Shown: piece after piece, positions 1 through 9,400 of the stretch
How the letters are laid out: the number at the start of each line of letters is the position of its first letter
Numbering within the stretch: the first letter of the stretch is position 1
Origin: Bondarzewia mesenterica
Lineage: Eukaryota; Basidiomycota; Agaricomycetes; Russulales; Bondarzewiaceae
Direction: 5' to 3'
DNA length: 14,658 bases
Assembly (NCBI GenBank): GCA_004802705.1
Contig: SGPL01000712.1
Span: 1 to 14,658 of the forward strand
The notes under the pieces: model-generated
What the model was told of the DNA's origin: nothing
The model's database searches: none
Seen by the model: only the letters and a program-made list of their open reading frames with translations
Position numbers and translations under genes: made by a program

Positions 1-1659
1 AGTCTGGAGCTTCCCGTACTCATTCGGTATCTTTCTGACAGTATATCTTGATGACCCTGTGTTCGCGTCCCAGCCGAGAGCTTCTTCATTGCTCCCACTG
101 GTTGGCACAATCCACCGGTGTCATTTATCTCACAGGTACGTACGATTTTTTGTTCGTGTTCCTTCCTGACTGGTCAGAGGTGCACGTTCACTGTGTATAG
201 GGCCTTTGATATACCCATACATTGCACGATTCCCACAACACCGACGCCCGTGCTTGTGGATCGGCGGGCTCCTGTGTTGGACCAGTCTTCTGGGAGCTAG
301 CTACGCAAAAAAAAGTGATTTCCCACTTTTTTTGCACGGCAATGTTTTCTGGATCAAACGTACTCACATCTGCCCTCGGTATCCAGGTCGAGCAACTCGT
401 TGCTCTACAGGGCGTCATGTACGCAGTGGGAGGATGTTCGAGCATCAATTTTTACTGGCAGAAATAATCGTCAAGCTTACTCATCGCGTGCACAGCATTG
501 CTTTATGCCCCATGCATATCATACATCTCTGAGTGGTTCGTGAAACGCAGAGGTCTAGCCAATGGAATTGTCATGATGGGTTAGTCTCCGCCCTACCTCT
601 CACGTCCCCCAGAACTCACCAGCACCTAGGCACCGCCGCCGGAGGTCTTGTATGCCCATATGTGCTCCCCCCGCTCCTCCGTGCTCACGGAACAGCGGGA
701 ACGCTCCGCATTCTTGCAGTAGCCATCATTGTGCTTCTCCTCCCTGTACTTCCATTTGTGAAGCCACGTTTGCCTGAGTCGCGAATGCACGGTCCTGGAC
801 GCAGGTCTGTGAGGCGCGAGTGGTTGACGGATGTGTCGTGGTGGATTCTCATGGTCACCAATACTATCCACGGATTTGGAGCGTTCGTGCCGATACTGTA
901 CCTTCCAAGTTCGTGCACGTCCCGCCAATGTTTTCCTGCTCGCTTTTGATTCCTTCATAATTTATTCTGTCCATAGCATTCGCGTCGGCTCTCAACCTGA
1001 ACAGTTCTTCCACGTCACTCACCATTGCCCTTCTGAACGGTATGATGTTCAGACTATCTTCTCCGTTCACAGCCTGAATTCGATTGCTCAGGCGCTTCTG
1101 CCATCGGCCCTCTCATTCTCGGCATCCTTACCGATCATTTCTCCCCGTGGCCTCTGGCCCTCTTCACCTGCATCCTGACATCGCTCGCCACCTTCGTCCT
1201 CTGGGGTGTCGTTGGAAACGTTACAGCCGGACTCATGGTCTTCGGCACGGCGTACGGTTTGCTCGCGGGCGGGTGGACGACTCTTTGGGCGGGATTCGTG
1301 CGGGACATGTCCAGTGAGCACCTTCTATCCCATCTCTCCCACGATATCTATTGACCAGGAAACGGCATGAAACAGAAGACGATCCGTCGCTCCCGACGCT
1401 GCTCTATGGGTTCCTCATGCTTTCCCGAGGACTCGGCAACGTCCTATCCACGCCGATCTCGACCAGCCTGTCCTCCGCCACCACCAATGTCACATCCACA
1501 TCGTCCTCCCTTGGACATGAGGGGCGGATGGGCTTCAGTGTCGCGGACGGGAAGTTCGAAAAGCTCATTGTCTATGTAGGCTCTTGCTTTGCGGGCGCTG
1601 CGGCCCTCGCGCTGGTTGGGTGGGGCGGAGACAAGGCCGTTCGGCTGAGGAGGAGTTGA
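1..1659 (+). CDS. MFS monocarboxylate-type transporter, 5'-partial, with frame breaks
   Basis: This is the 3' part of a 12-helix major facilitator of the fungal monocarboxylate transporter-like type, a plasma-membrane carrier whose substrate cannot be told from sequence. The rebuilt exons are 2-135, 201-314, 387-435, 496-579, 630-908, 977-1039, 1092-1313 and 1376-1659, about 408 residues, ending in TGA. Visible hallmarks are WSFPYSFGIFLTVYL at the left edge, IYPYIARFPQHRR, the loop RRGLANGI followed by TAAGGLV, helix-rich stretches such as LLLPVLPFVKPRLPES, and the C-terminal MLSRGLGNVLSTPIS. The N-terminus lies outside the window. Two places do not read through. Near 109-114 the frame must shift between VGT and STGVIYLTG, and an eight-A run at 307-314 leaves exon 2 one base too long for the next exon. 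All other junctions are in phase. Either the gene is a young pseudogene or the assembly carries indels. The family call is firm; functionality is not. Confidence 0.82.
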
Positions 1660-2362
1660 TCAAGTGGGCCTGCAAGTTGAAATTCAAATCTTGCATGATT
1701 TGCAATGGCTTGATGGAGGTGCCCCCATTTTTTCGGCCTCGCACATTTTGGCTTGTAGACTCTGTCCCCGAATTGTTGTAGCATACCTACAGCATGGAGC
1801 GCTAGCTAAACATCATTCTAGACTGATGGCGTATTCGAACTAGAATTGCATATTCTATGTTCCTGCGCACGGGTGAGCTCTTGAAGATTGGAAGACAGTC
1901 GAGATATTTTCTCCGACATTAAACTATGCGATCTGAGCAACTTACCATCTAAATATTCCCTGCGTCGCTAACAGCGGAGCGCACTCACGTCGTCGCGCAT
2001 GCTATAACGCCCTATTGAGGGACGAAGTGAGAGGATATAAGCGGAGCAGTGTTAGAGAGAGATGAGTCTCGTGCGTAAGTACTGATCGTGTCTCATCTCA
2101 GCGCTCATTCACTGTAAGCTAAAGGAACAAATCTGACTCACCAGCCAATAAATACAATGGCCCGGATGCGAGGGGGCGTTGACGTGCAGGATTGGACCCG
2201 CGCAATCTACTACAACGCCAGGCCGAAGACCCAAGGCCCAAAGCCCGTGAATCCAAGATAAGAGACACAACCGCGAAGGACGCGGTGTCGCTGCCAAAGG
2301 CTAGCGCCTTGGCGCAAATCGTAAAGAGAGGCATAGAAATCGTGGCGAGACGTGAGGCATCG
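1660..2362. other. Intergenic region between convergent 3' ends
   Basis: This 703-base stretch lies between the stop of the MFS gene and the inferred stop of the minus-strand membrane-protein gene. I see no convincing coding exon: the open frames are short, lack family motifs and have no consistent splice structure. It holds a TATA-like and an AATAAA-like signal in LTR-like order, described as a separate candidate repeat, plus two small inverted repeats: an 8-base pair at 2059-2066 and 2092-2099, and a 7-base pair at 2175-2181 and 2213-2219. Both neighbouring 3'UTRs should fall here. Confidence 0.6.
1774..2214 (+). repeat. Candidate degenerate solo LTR
   Basis: The stretch starts TGTTGTAG and ends CTACTACA, so it has TG..CA ends that are inverted copies of each other at 7 of 8 positions. 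A TATAA motif at 2036-2040 is followed about 110 bases later by AATAAA at 2147-2152, which is the promoter-then-polyadenylation order of a retrotransposon LTR, and the 441-base length suits a fungal LTR. No target-site duplication is visible: the flanks are CGAAT on the left and ACGCC on the right. No reverse transcriptase, integrase or primer-binding site is present. This is an inference from layout only. Chance motifs in intergenic DNA remain a real alternative. Confidence 0.25.
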
Positions 2363-3566
2363 TTATGGTCTGTGCGATCGAGATCGAGAAGAGCTGGGAC
2401 AACATAACAACGATCAGAACTCGCGGGGGGGGGGGGAACAAGCGAGGACGTACTCGTGTACTTCAATCCGGACACTAGGCTTGCTGAGGATGGACTTCGT
2501 TTTTTTGTGTTGGGTATGGCTGGAGCCCGCAGGCAGAGGCCGTTCCTCAGCAGTTGGTGTGGTACGTCGATGCCGTACGGGCTTTGGGGGCATCGCAGGC
2601 GGGGAGACATGTCGAGGAGGTATTGGGAGCGGCTGCATGAATGGTGCCGCTGCAGGCTGGAATGGAGGCAGATGTTGACCTACGGCAGGGGCCGGTGTCT
2701 GAACCTGAGAGTATGCACTCTGAACGGACGCGATCTCCTTCCGATGGCGCTGATTGGATGCTACGAAGAAAAAGTCTCCAAGCGTAGGTGACCGTGATGC
2801 GTACTAGTAAGCGGGACATCAACGCACCTTCTAGCAGTCGCATGTCCGCTTCTCGATGAAAGCTCTGCATCAGCGCAGAGTACCTCTTGACCTGCCACCC
2901 CATCTGACTTGCACGGGCCTTATTCCCTTGCGACAGTGCCCACTTCTTTTCCTCCTTGAACCGCCGCCGTTCGCTATCCGCCAGCGACGCTTTCTTCCTC
3001 AGCGCAGCGACCTCGCGCTCAAGTGGGTCCATAGTGTGGTTGGGATCAACCCAGTCGGACAGGGAGTCCCACGACTGCGTGGTGGCAGTCGTAATAGACG
3101 GCGTCGACTCTATAAATTCGCGCCGGCGACGGACGTGCTGGCGCTCGCGCTCCTCGCTCGAGCTGCGCCGGAACTGAACTAATCGCCGACGCGGTGGGTC
3201 ATGCTCGACGACAGAGCCCTCGTAGCGCGCTTTAGCATGCCGTTCTTGCGTGTCGGTATCCTCCAGGACTTGTGACAGTACGTCGGTGAACAGCACACCC
3301 AGCGCCACGCCAAGTATGGTGCAGGCACATTCCGTCGTATTATGCGTAAACATAAAATTCATCACGAGACGCGCGGCGATACCAAACGTGAGGCCGAATG
3401 CGAGGTACTGGAATTCCATGATGAAATAGTAGAGGGCGACACCCTGCCAGAGGCCACTGAGGACATGGTCTTCGATAGAAGGTTGGTCTCGGACGGTGAC
3501 AAACTTGTTGAATGCGATACGTGCACCGAGACCAAGAAGAAGGGAAATGGCTGTAGTAAACCGCAT
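2363..3566 (-). CDS. Unnamed membrane protein with DUF1771-like segment
   Basis: I do not recognise a named gene. The rebuilt exons are 3566-2828, 2760-2454 and 2393-2363, all in phase, giving 358 residues; the introns are 2761-2827 and 2394-2453. The start is the ATG opening a hydrophobic N-terminus. Hydrophobic segments lie at about residues 5-25, 40-70 and 78-97 and suggest two or three membrane passes. A basic, Ser/Arg-rich linker follows, about 120-150. Residues about 185-246 form a charged helical stretch with the spacing of DUF1771 (LR..A, R..F, A...GN...A, K.Y...M..FH.EA), a module that usually precedes an Smr nuclease domain; no Smr domain follows here. The tail is proline-rich (about 265-310). 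The last intron has a GTACGT donor, a CTGAT branch-like site and a CCCAG acceptor, and spans a run of 12 G. If it is retained, the frame ends at 2414 instead. The gene looks real and probably conserved in basidiomycetes; its function is unknown. Confidence 0.7.
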
Positions 3567-3935
3567 GGACTGTGCGTGTGGAGAGTGCTTAACATAGAGA
3601 GCGTAGAAAGGCAGTATGAATCAGACGACATCCTCCCCTCAAGCCGCCGCGTGTTCGCCGTCAGGCGCGTTTGTTCCCTCCACGTGATCGTAAACAGACT
3701 TCCAAGTCGTTTGAACTTTGAATGAATGATTTGTTAGATCGAGAAAGAAAGACTAAGTGTATCAGACTCTAAATGCACTGTTGCAAGCTTCGCAAGGTCG
3801 TACGCTAGCCTAAGCTAAGGGAGGCAGGCAAGTGAAAGTAACACAAAGATCACTTCTGGCTTTTCTGGCAGATACAATAGACGGTGTCGGAGAGAGCAAT
3901 TTATACATAGCAATACACACAGTAGAGGAAAACAG
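3567..3935. other. Intergenic: promoter of membrane protein, 3' flank of SLU7
   Basis: Both neighbours are on the minus strand, so this 369-base gap holds the 5' flank of the membrane-protein gene and the 3'UTR and termination region of SLU7. I see no exon, RNA gene or clear promoter element. The + strand reading frame that enters it from about 3342 is the antisense shadow of the membrane-protein exon. Confidence 0.6.
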
Positions 3936-5905
3936 TCATAGGTCCGTATCCACGTAGTTGGCCATCGGATCCTCCGTCATTCGTCGGTTCATCCGGTATG
4001 ACTCTGTGAAGCGATCAGTCTCTAGCTTACAATGTGATGGACAAGAAGCACATACCCAGCTCGTCCTTTGTGACGTCGAACTTCTTGCTATCGCGCTCGT
4101 CACCTTTTGACTTCTTGCTGAACCGATCATCAACATCGTCCCCTCTTGACTTCCTCTTTCTTTCCTCGCTGATAGCCTCCACCATTCTATCTTGCTCCGA
4201 CGCCACATCGATATCCCCGAGCTTCTTTCCGAACGCTTTCCCCTTATCCTTCTTTCCACCTTCCGACTTTTCCAGATGCTCCTCCACTAGTGACTTTGGT
4301 AAATTATCGGCAGGAGGAGCGGCGGTCGAAGAAGAGGCCAAGAGGTTCTGCGCACTAGAGGCTGCGTTGGCTTGTTTCCCAGCTTCGCCGGTGCAATACG
4401 AGACATGGATGGAAGAATGACAGCAGGAATAACCCCATATTCCGGTGTTAAGGTCGTACCAAGAGCCCCATACTCCCGTATGATTGTTGACAAGGACTAA
4501 TGACTAGTGTCACGACAAACGGTCTCAAAAACGATGAACAAAATTGACGCACCATCTTCCGGATATTTCGAGCGAGCCTTCGCTCGTTCCTTGCCATGAA
4601 TAATTTGACCTGTCCGCGAGTACTCGATGTACTCCTCCGTCTGCCCTTGCAGCAGCTCTTTGGGTGCCTTCTCCAAGTACTCCCCCCCACCGTATCTGGC
4701 CAGGGATGCTGACTTTCGATGCATCTTTCAGCTCCTCCTTCTTGTACTTGTACTCTTTGTGAAGAAGTTGTCCCTGCGTTGGATTGGCGTTCAGGTGGAC
4801 ATCATTGCCACGAGCCGCTGCTTGCCAAGCGAACAGCTGAAGTTCCTGGACATCTGGAGCTTCGCCAGATTGCCTGAGGTAGTTTTCACCTGCGAAAAGT
4901 GCCTAAATAGAGTTAGCATGATACTGAAGATTTGTTTGAATGAGACATACCTCTTCCGGGGGGATACTGAGCAATGGATTGTCACGCATGGAGCGTGTTT
5001 TCGGGTCGTAGTACGCGCTCGACGGATCCAAGTTGATGAGATACTTCGCTGTATCTTCACGGATACGCAAGTTCCGAACCGTTATCCGCGTCTTCGTATC
5101 CATCTTCTGGCCAACAGCGTCCGCAGCATCCGCATACTTGTCCTCATCCGCATCCTCCTCATCGCTCGACCCAAAATCAGCATCCCCCTCCTTCCCCTCG
5201 CCCTTGCCCGCCTTTGCCACCTTGCGCACTGCCGCGAGGTCAGTCGTCGTCTGATTATCAATCTCCTCCTCCCGCAACCGCTGCCGCTCCGCCTCGACAG
5301 CCTCGTACTCTGTGTAGATCTTCTTGTGCTCCGCCGGGTCGTACCCGTTCCACCGGTCGCGCTTCGCATCGTAACCCGTCGCGGCCTCTTGCAGGAACTC
5401 GTCAGCGCGGATGTCTTTGTTAGAGTACTTGGCACCCTTCTTCCGCGGCCGCTCGGTGCACTCCCGCTTCGCGTGCCCCATCGCGCCGCAGTTCTCGCAT
5501 GCGCCCTTGCGGAATTTCTTCGCGACGGTCCCAGTCTTTATGTTCCGGTCGTACCAATTGTCGAGCTTGGCGGAGGTGCGATCTTCTGTCCATCGGCGCT
5601 GATGGCTCAGGGATGGGGCTCCGGTGTCCAAATACCATGGAGCCTGAGAGATATATTCTAGAAAAGAAATGTAGGCATATCACACTCAAGATAAAATATG
5701 TAGATACGTACGTGGGATGTGGGGGTTGATGGCCTTTCCCTCCTCATCTACGGCAGCTGGTGCTGTACCAGCTTTACGAGCTGCATCGAGGTCCTTTTGT
5801 CGCCGGAACTCCTCGCGGGACAGTTTCCCAATCGCTAGGTCGACATTTTATATTTACTTTCGACTCAATGTTAAGAGCAAGGTACTTACCACTGGAAGAG
5901 GCCAT
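3936..5905 (-). CDS. SLU7: Pre-mRNA splicing factor SLU7
   Basis: SLU7 is a spliceosomal protein acting at the second catalytic step, in 3' splice-site choice, in the nucleus. Exons rebuilt in phase are 5905-5890, 5834-5712, 5657-4951, 4902-4553, 4496-4056 and 4003-3936, about 567 residues, close to the roughly 590 of the human protein. The start gives MASSS, followed by [13 protein letters not shown] and [15 protein letters not shown], typical of the family N-terminus. A CCHC zinc knuckle follows at about C100, C103, H108 and C113 ([14 protein letters not shown]). Further conserved blocks are [10 protein letters not shown], an acidic [10 protein letters not shown] patch, [39 protein letters not shown] and WGYSCCHSS; the C-terminus is rich in Lys and Glu. 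One break: exon 4 needs one base fewer near 4702-4706, in the triple C of its ATCCCTGG, for VSI to join [14 protein letters not shown]. Identification is strong despite the break. Confidence 0.92.
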
Positions 5906-6432
5906 TGTTTGTTCAAGAGATTCAGAGAATGTCACTACCGTAATGAGCTGACAGAGAGCAGTATTTGTGGCTGTCGGCGGCTTGACTAAGCACCTCAATT
6001 ACGTAATCAAGATCTCAGATATTGTGCAGATTTCGATCAGTTGGAGGAGTTAACTCACGGCGGTCAACGAAATATAGGGCAGGAATGATTTGTGAAATGG
6101 CTGGATGACCGTACTTACAAGCACAATTTGAGAGAATATACGCAGAAATTACAGGACGATATGCGACGGGGACGATGCGGCAGACAACCGACAAAAAGGA
6201 ATGCAGAGACACGGGCCCGGGGAGGAGGTAGGAAAAAAATAGTAGGGTATGCCAAGATCAACACCAGGAAAAACTCGAATTATAAGCTCGACATGTATGC
6301 GCACTGCAACAAAATGAGAAGAAAATGTAGAAATGTAGACATGGCGATGGAGGTGCGACAGAGAGCGAAGAAAGCGAAAAGCAAGAAAAAGAATAATATG
6401 ATCAAAAACGCAGCGCGAGATGTGCATCGTCA
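5906..6432. other. Intergenic: SLU7 promoter and CHD1 3' flank
   Basis: SLU7 and CHD1 lie in tandem on the minus strand, so this 527-base gap carries the CHD1 3'UTR and the SLU7 promoter and leader. On the minus strand, roughly 6220-6420 is rich in pyrimidines. The plus-strand open frame at 6092-6442 encodes a Lys/Arg-rich, low-complexity peptide without motifs and overlaps the CHD1 stop antisense, so I do not call it a gene. Confidence 0.55.
5986..6058 (-). other. Possible 5'UTR intron of SLU7
   Basis: On the minus strand a GTGAGT donor begins at 6058 and a CTTAG acceptor ends at 5986, 80 bases before the SLU7 start codon. The 73-base length fits the introns of this window. No reading frame tests the junction, so it rests on splice signals only. 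Confidence 0.25.
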
Positions 6433-9400
6433 TCACCGATAGGACTTTCCGTTGGTCTTCATGGACGAAGACGCAGACGCAGATAAACCCCCGTTGGCTT
6501 TGCTGCTACCTGTCCGTGGTTTTTTCGAGGTACCAGCGTCAGTAGCCTCCTTCATGACCATCTTGGCGTGAATCTCCTCCAGTTTTGCTGCCTTGACCTT
6601 TTTAGGCCAGAACAGCGTCACGAATCTACGAGAGGATATATGCGTGTGAGAATCAGAACATATTGATCAGGAAAGTGTTGAACTCACGTCCAGAGGTGTC
6701 TCCGCCATCTCTCACGATTCTCACCGGCGGCTTGCTTATTATCTAGAACCATCTCGATACGACGACCAATAGCAGCCAAGGATTCCTTCAAAATGGCAAC
6801 CTTATCGTCTCTAGGCATATCACCACCAGACAGCTTGAGTTGTTTCTACAGGACACAAATGCATGGTCAGAAAGCTTGTACAAAAAGCACGCAAGGATGA
6901 AGCCGTACTAATTGCTTCTTGACCGGGCGTAACTCCTCCTTGGTAGCAGCTTCGTCCATAGAAGGACTAGATAGAAATTGATGTGTTCAAAAAGGCTTGC
7001 AGGAAGACCGTAACCAAACATGAACTCACCACTCATCCGACGACTCCGAATCTGTAAACGTCGGCGTCGGCCTGCGCTTCCGCTTCCGTGAGCTCCCATC
7101 GTCGACCGAAGCGACGGCCTCGCTCTCCGCGCGACGCTTCAGACTCCCACTGTGCGACGACGAGGCGATCGGCGGAGGCGAGACGGACTTGATATGACCC
7201 TTCGTCCGGAGCGAGCTCTCGTACGACCGCAGCTTCTCGTCGTGGTCGCGAAGGATGCCCAGCAGGTAGTCACCCCGCCGGACCAGGTGAATGGCGTTCG
7301 GGATGGGCTTGCTCGCCGCGTCCTCGCCCTTCTTCCCTTCCTCGAGGAAGAACTTGCCGTCGAGGTGCAGCTTCGGGTCCTTTGCCATCGTCTCCCAGTT
7401 GCCGAACCCATATAGGTAAGCACCGACGAGAAGCATCGCGTCGTCCTGCGGGCCCCATCGGCCCGACCAATTGAGCGTTGGGCGGATGTTTTCAATCGGG
7501 ATCGACCAATTGTAGAGGTCATTGGTGTTAACGCTGATCGGATTTAGATGGTCGTAAAGGACGCGGAGGTCGCGCGTCCGGGAGACGACAGTCTCAGCGT
7601 TGATGTTCCCGACGTTTCGGTAGGCGACCAACACCGCCTTGCTTTTCTGAGCAGTGGTCAGTGTCTCTCCTGCCGCGATGCGGGTCCGCTTCTGGGTCTC
7701 GTTCTCCTCGACGGCGTTAATGCACAGCTCAACGATATCGTCCGCGACGTCCAAAATCATTCCCTTGTTCTTGTCCTTGAGCTTGGATTCCTCAACCTGG
7801 CGGAACGAATGGTAAGAAAGGAAGCCAACGCGCTATTGGAATAACCAACACTTACGATCACGTCGTAACGTTGCCGAATGTCTCCCCACCTCTGCATGCT
7901 ACGGATGAGGACACGTACGTCCCTCTCCTTCAACTCCATCGCCTTCTGACTGGCTGACTTCCTGGTGGGAGCTTGTGTCTTCGCCTTCTTCGCCGCGGGT
8001 GCAGACGTCGGCTGGTCGATGTCCATGCCCTCGTAGGAGACGGGAGCATGTGACCGCTTGCGATCTCGAACCTCCTGCGCAGCAAGTTCCTCGGCCTTGC
8101 GCTGGTCTTCCTCGCGTTCGACCCGCTGTCGTTCCTCGAGCGGGATGATGTCCTCCCAGCTCATGTCGTTCTTGACATCACTCACAGCAGCAAACTGGGC
8201 CAGGAAACCCTCACCGCCCAGAGAGGTGCCACCGTCACCACTTTCAGCTATTGTCTCGTGGTCTTCGGCACGATTGAGAATGTCATCGAGGTCCATCTCG
8301 TCCAGCTTCTTGTTCTGCTGCGTGTCGTCCTTGTCAAACCTGTATGGTACCAGTCAGTTAGGCAAAGAATGCGAGGATGACGTGAAGTATAAACTCACAT
8401 CTTCTGTGCGCCATACTTGAGCACGGCCGTCAACTCGTCCTTGCTCAAGTTGTCCGGCTTCGGCAACTCTTTGATATTCGCCTTCCCGCTCAAATGGGCC
8501 TGCGAAGTATCCATCTGGTTTATGACTGAAGAGTGAACTGTTAGTCACGTTACGCTCACCCAATGTCTGAAAACATGCAAACGTACTGGCGTACTCCAAC
8601 ACCATTTTCTTCTTCGCGCGCTCCAAGACATCCTCTTCCATCGTGTCCTTACTCACGAACCTGTAGACGCTGACATGCGACTTCTGTCCAATACGATGCG
8701 CACGTGCCATCGCCTGCAGGTCGTTCTGCGGGTTCCAGTCGCTCTGTAACAGCCGTTTCATGTTCAGTCGCGGTAAAATCAATCGGACACAAAGATACTG
8801 CACTCACGTCGAAGATAATAACAGTGTCCGCTGTCTCCAGGTTGATACCGAGGCCTCCTGCGCGCGTGGAGAGTAGGAAGACGAAATCCGGAGAACCAGG
8901 CGAGTTGAAGTGCGCGATGGACTTCTTCCGCGCGTCCGACGACACCATCCCGTCCAGGCGCTGATGGGGGTAGTTTCGAAGTGACAGGTAATCACTGAGA
9001 ATGTCCAGCATCCGAACCATCTGACTAAAGATGAGAACCCGGTGCCCGTCGCTGCGCAAGCGTGCCAACAACTTGTCGAGCAAGACCATCTTCCCGCTGT
9101 TCATCACCAGGCCCTTGAGCGTCTCCTCGACAGAATCGGTCTTCGTCTCTGCACCATCGAAGAGGTACGGGTGGTTCGCAGCTTTCTTAAGCTCCATGGC
9201 TGGAGCGAGTGCGTTAGATATATCATCTTCCAGGACGAAACCCAAACTGACCTATATTAAGTAAACTTATGTTGCTATTACCATTCGCACTCTTGATAAG
9301 ACCTTGAAAGTTCTATACGATTCCATGTGAGTATTTACTACGACTACCGGATAATACAATCACTCGCCTTCGTGAGAATGTTCTTGTAGAAGTGCGTCTG

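Noticed and set aside
1309..1358. Apparent third frame break in the MFS gene at the last intron
   Set aside because: Using the later acceptor at 1375 (AAACAG) joins MS to KDDPSLPT in phase with the GTGAGC donor at 1314, so no break is needed.
2074..2101. GTAAGT, CTGAT and CTCAG in order, resembling an intron
   Set aside because: Only about 28 bases long, below the usual fungal minimum, and no coding sequence flanks it.
2165..2235. tRNA-like sequence (GGGTCCAATCC on the minus strand)
   Set aside because: The B-box match has two mismatches at conserved bases, the loop is 6 rather than 7 bases, and no acceptor, D and anticodon arms fit together.
5082..5435. Arg-rich minus-strand frame overlapping SLU7
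   Set aside because: It is an out-of-frame shadow of the SLU7 exon, which has clear family motifs.
6092..6442. Plus-strand 116-codon frame rich in Lys and Arg
   Set aside because: Low complexity, no motifs or introns, and it overlaps the CHD1 stop antisense; it is the complement of a pyrimidine-rich flank.
7139..7522. Arg/Ser-rich minus-strand frame in the CHD1 SANT-SLIDE exon
   Set aside because: Shadow frame of a GC-rich coding exon.
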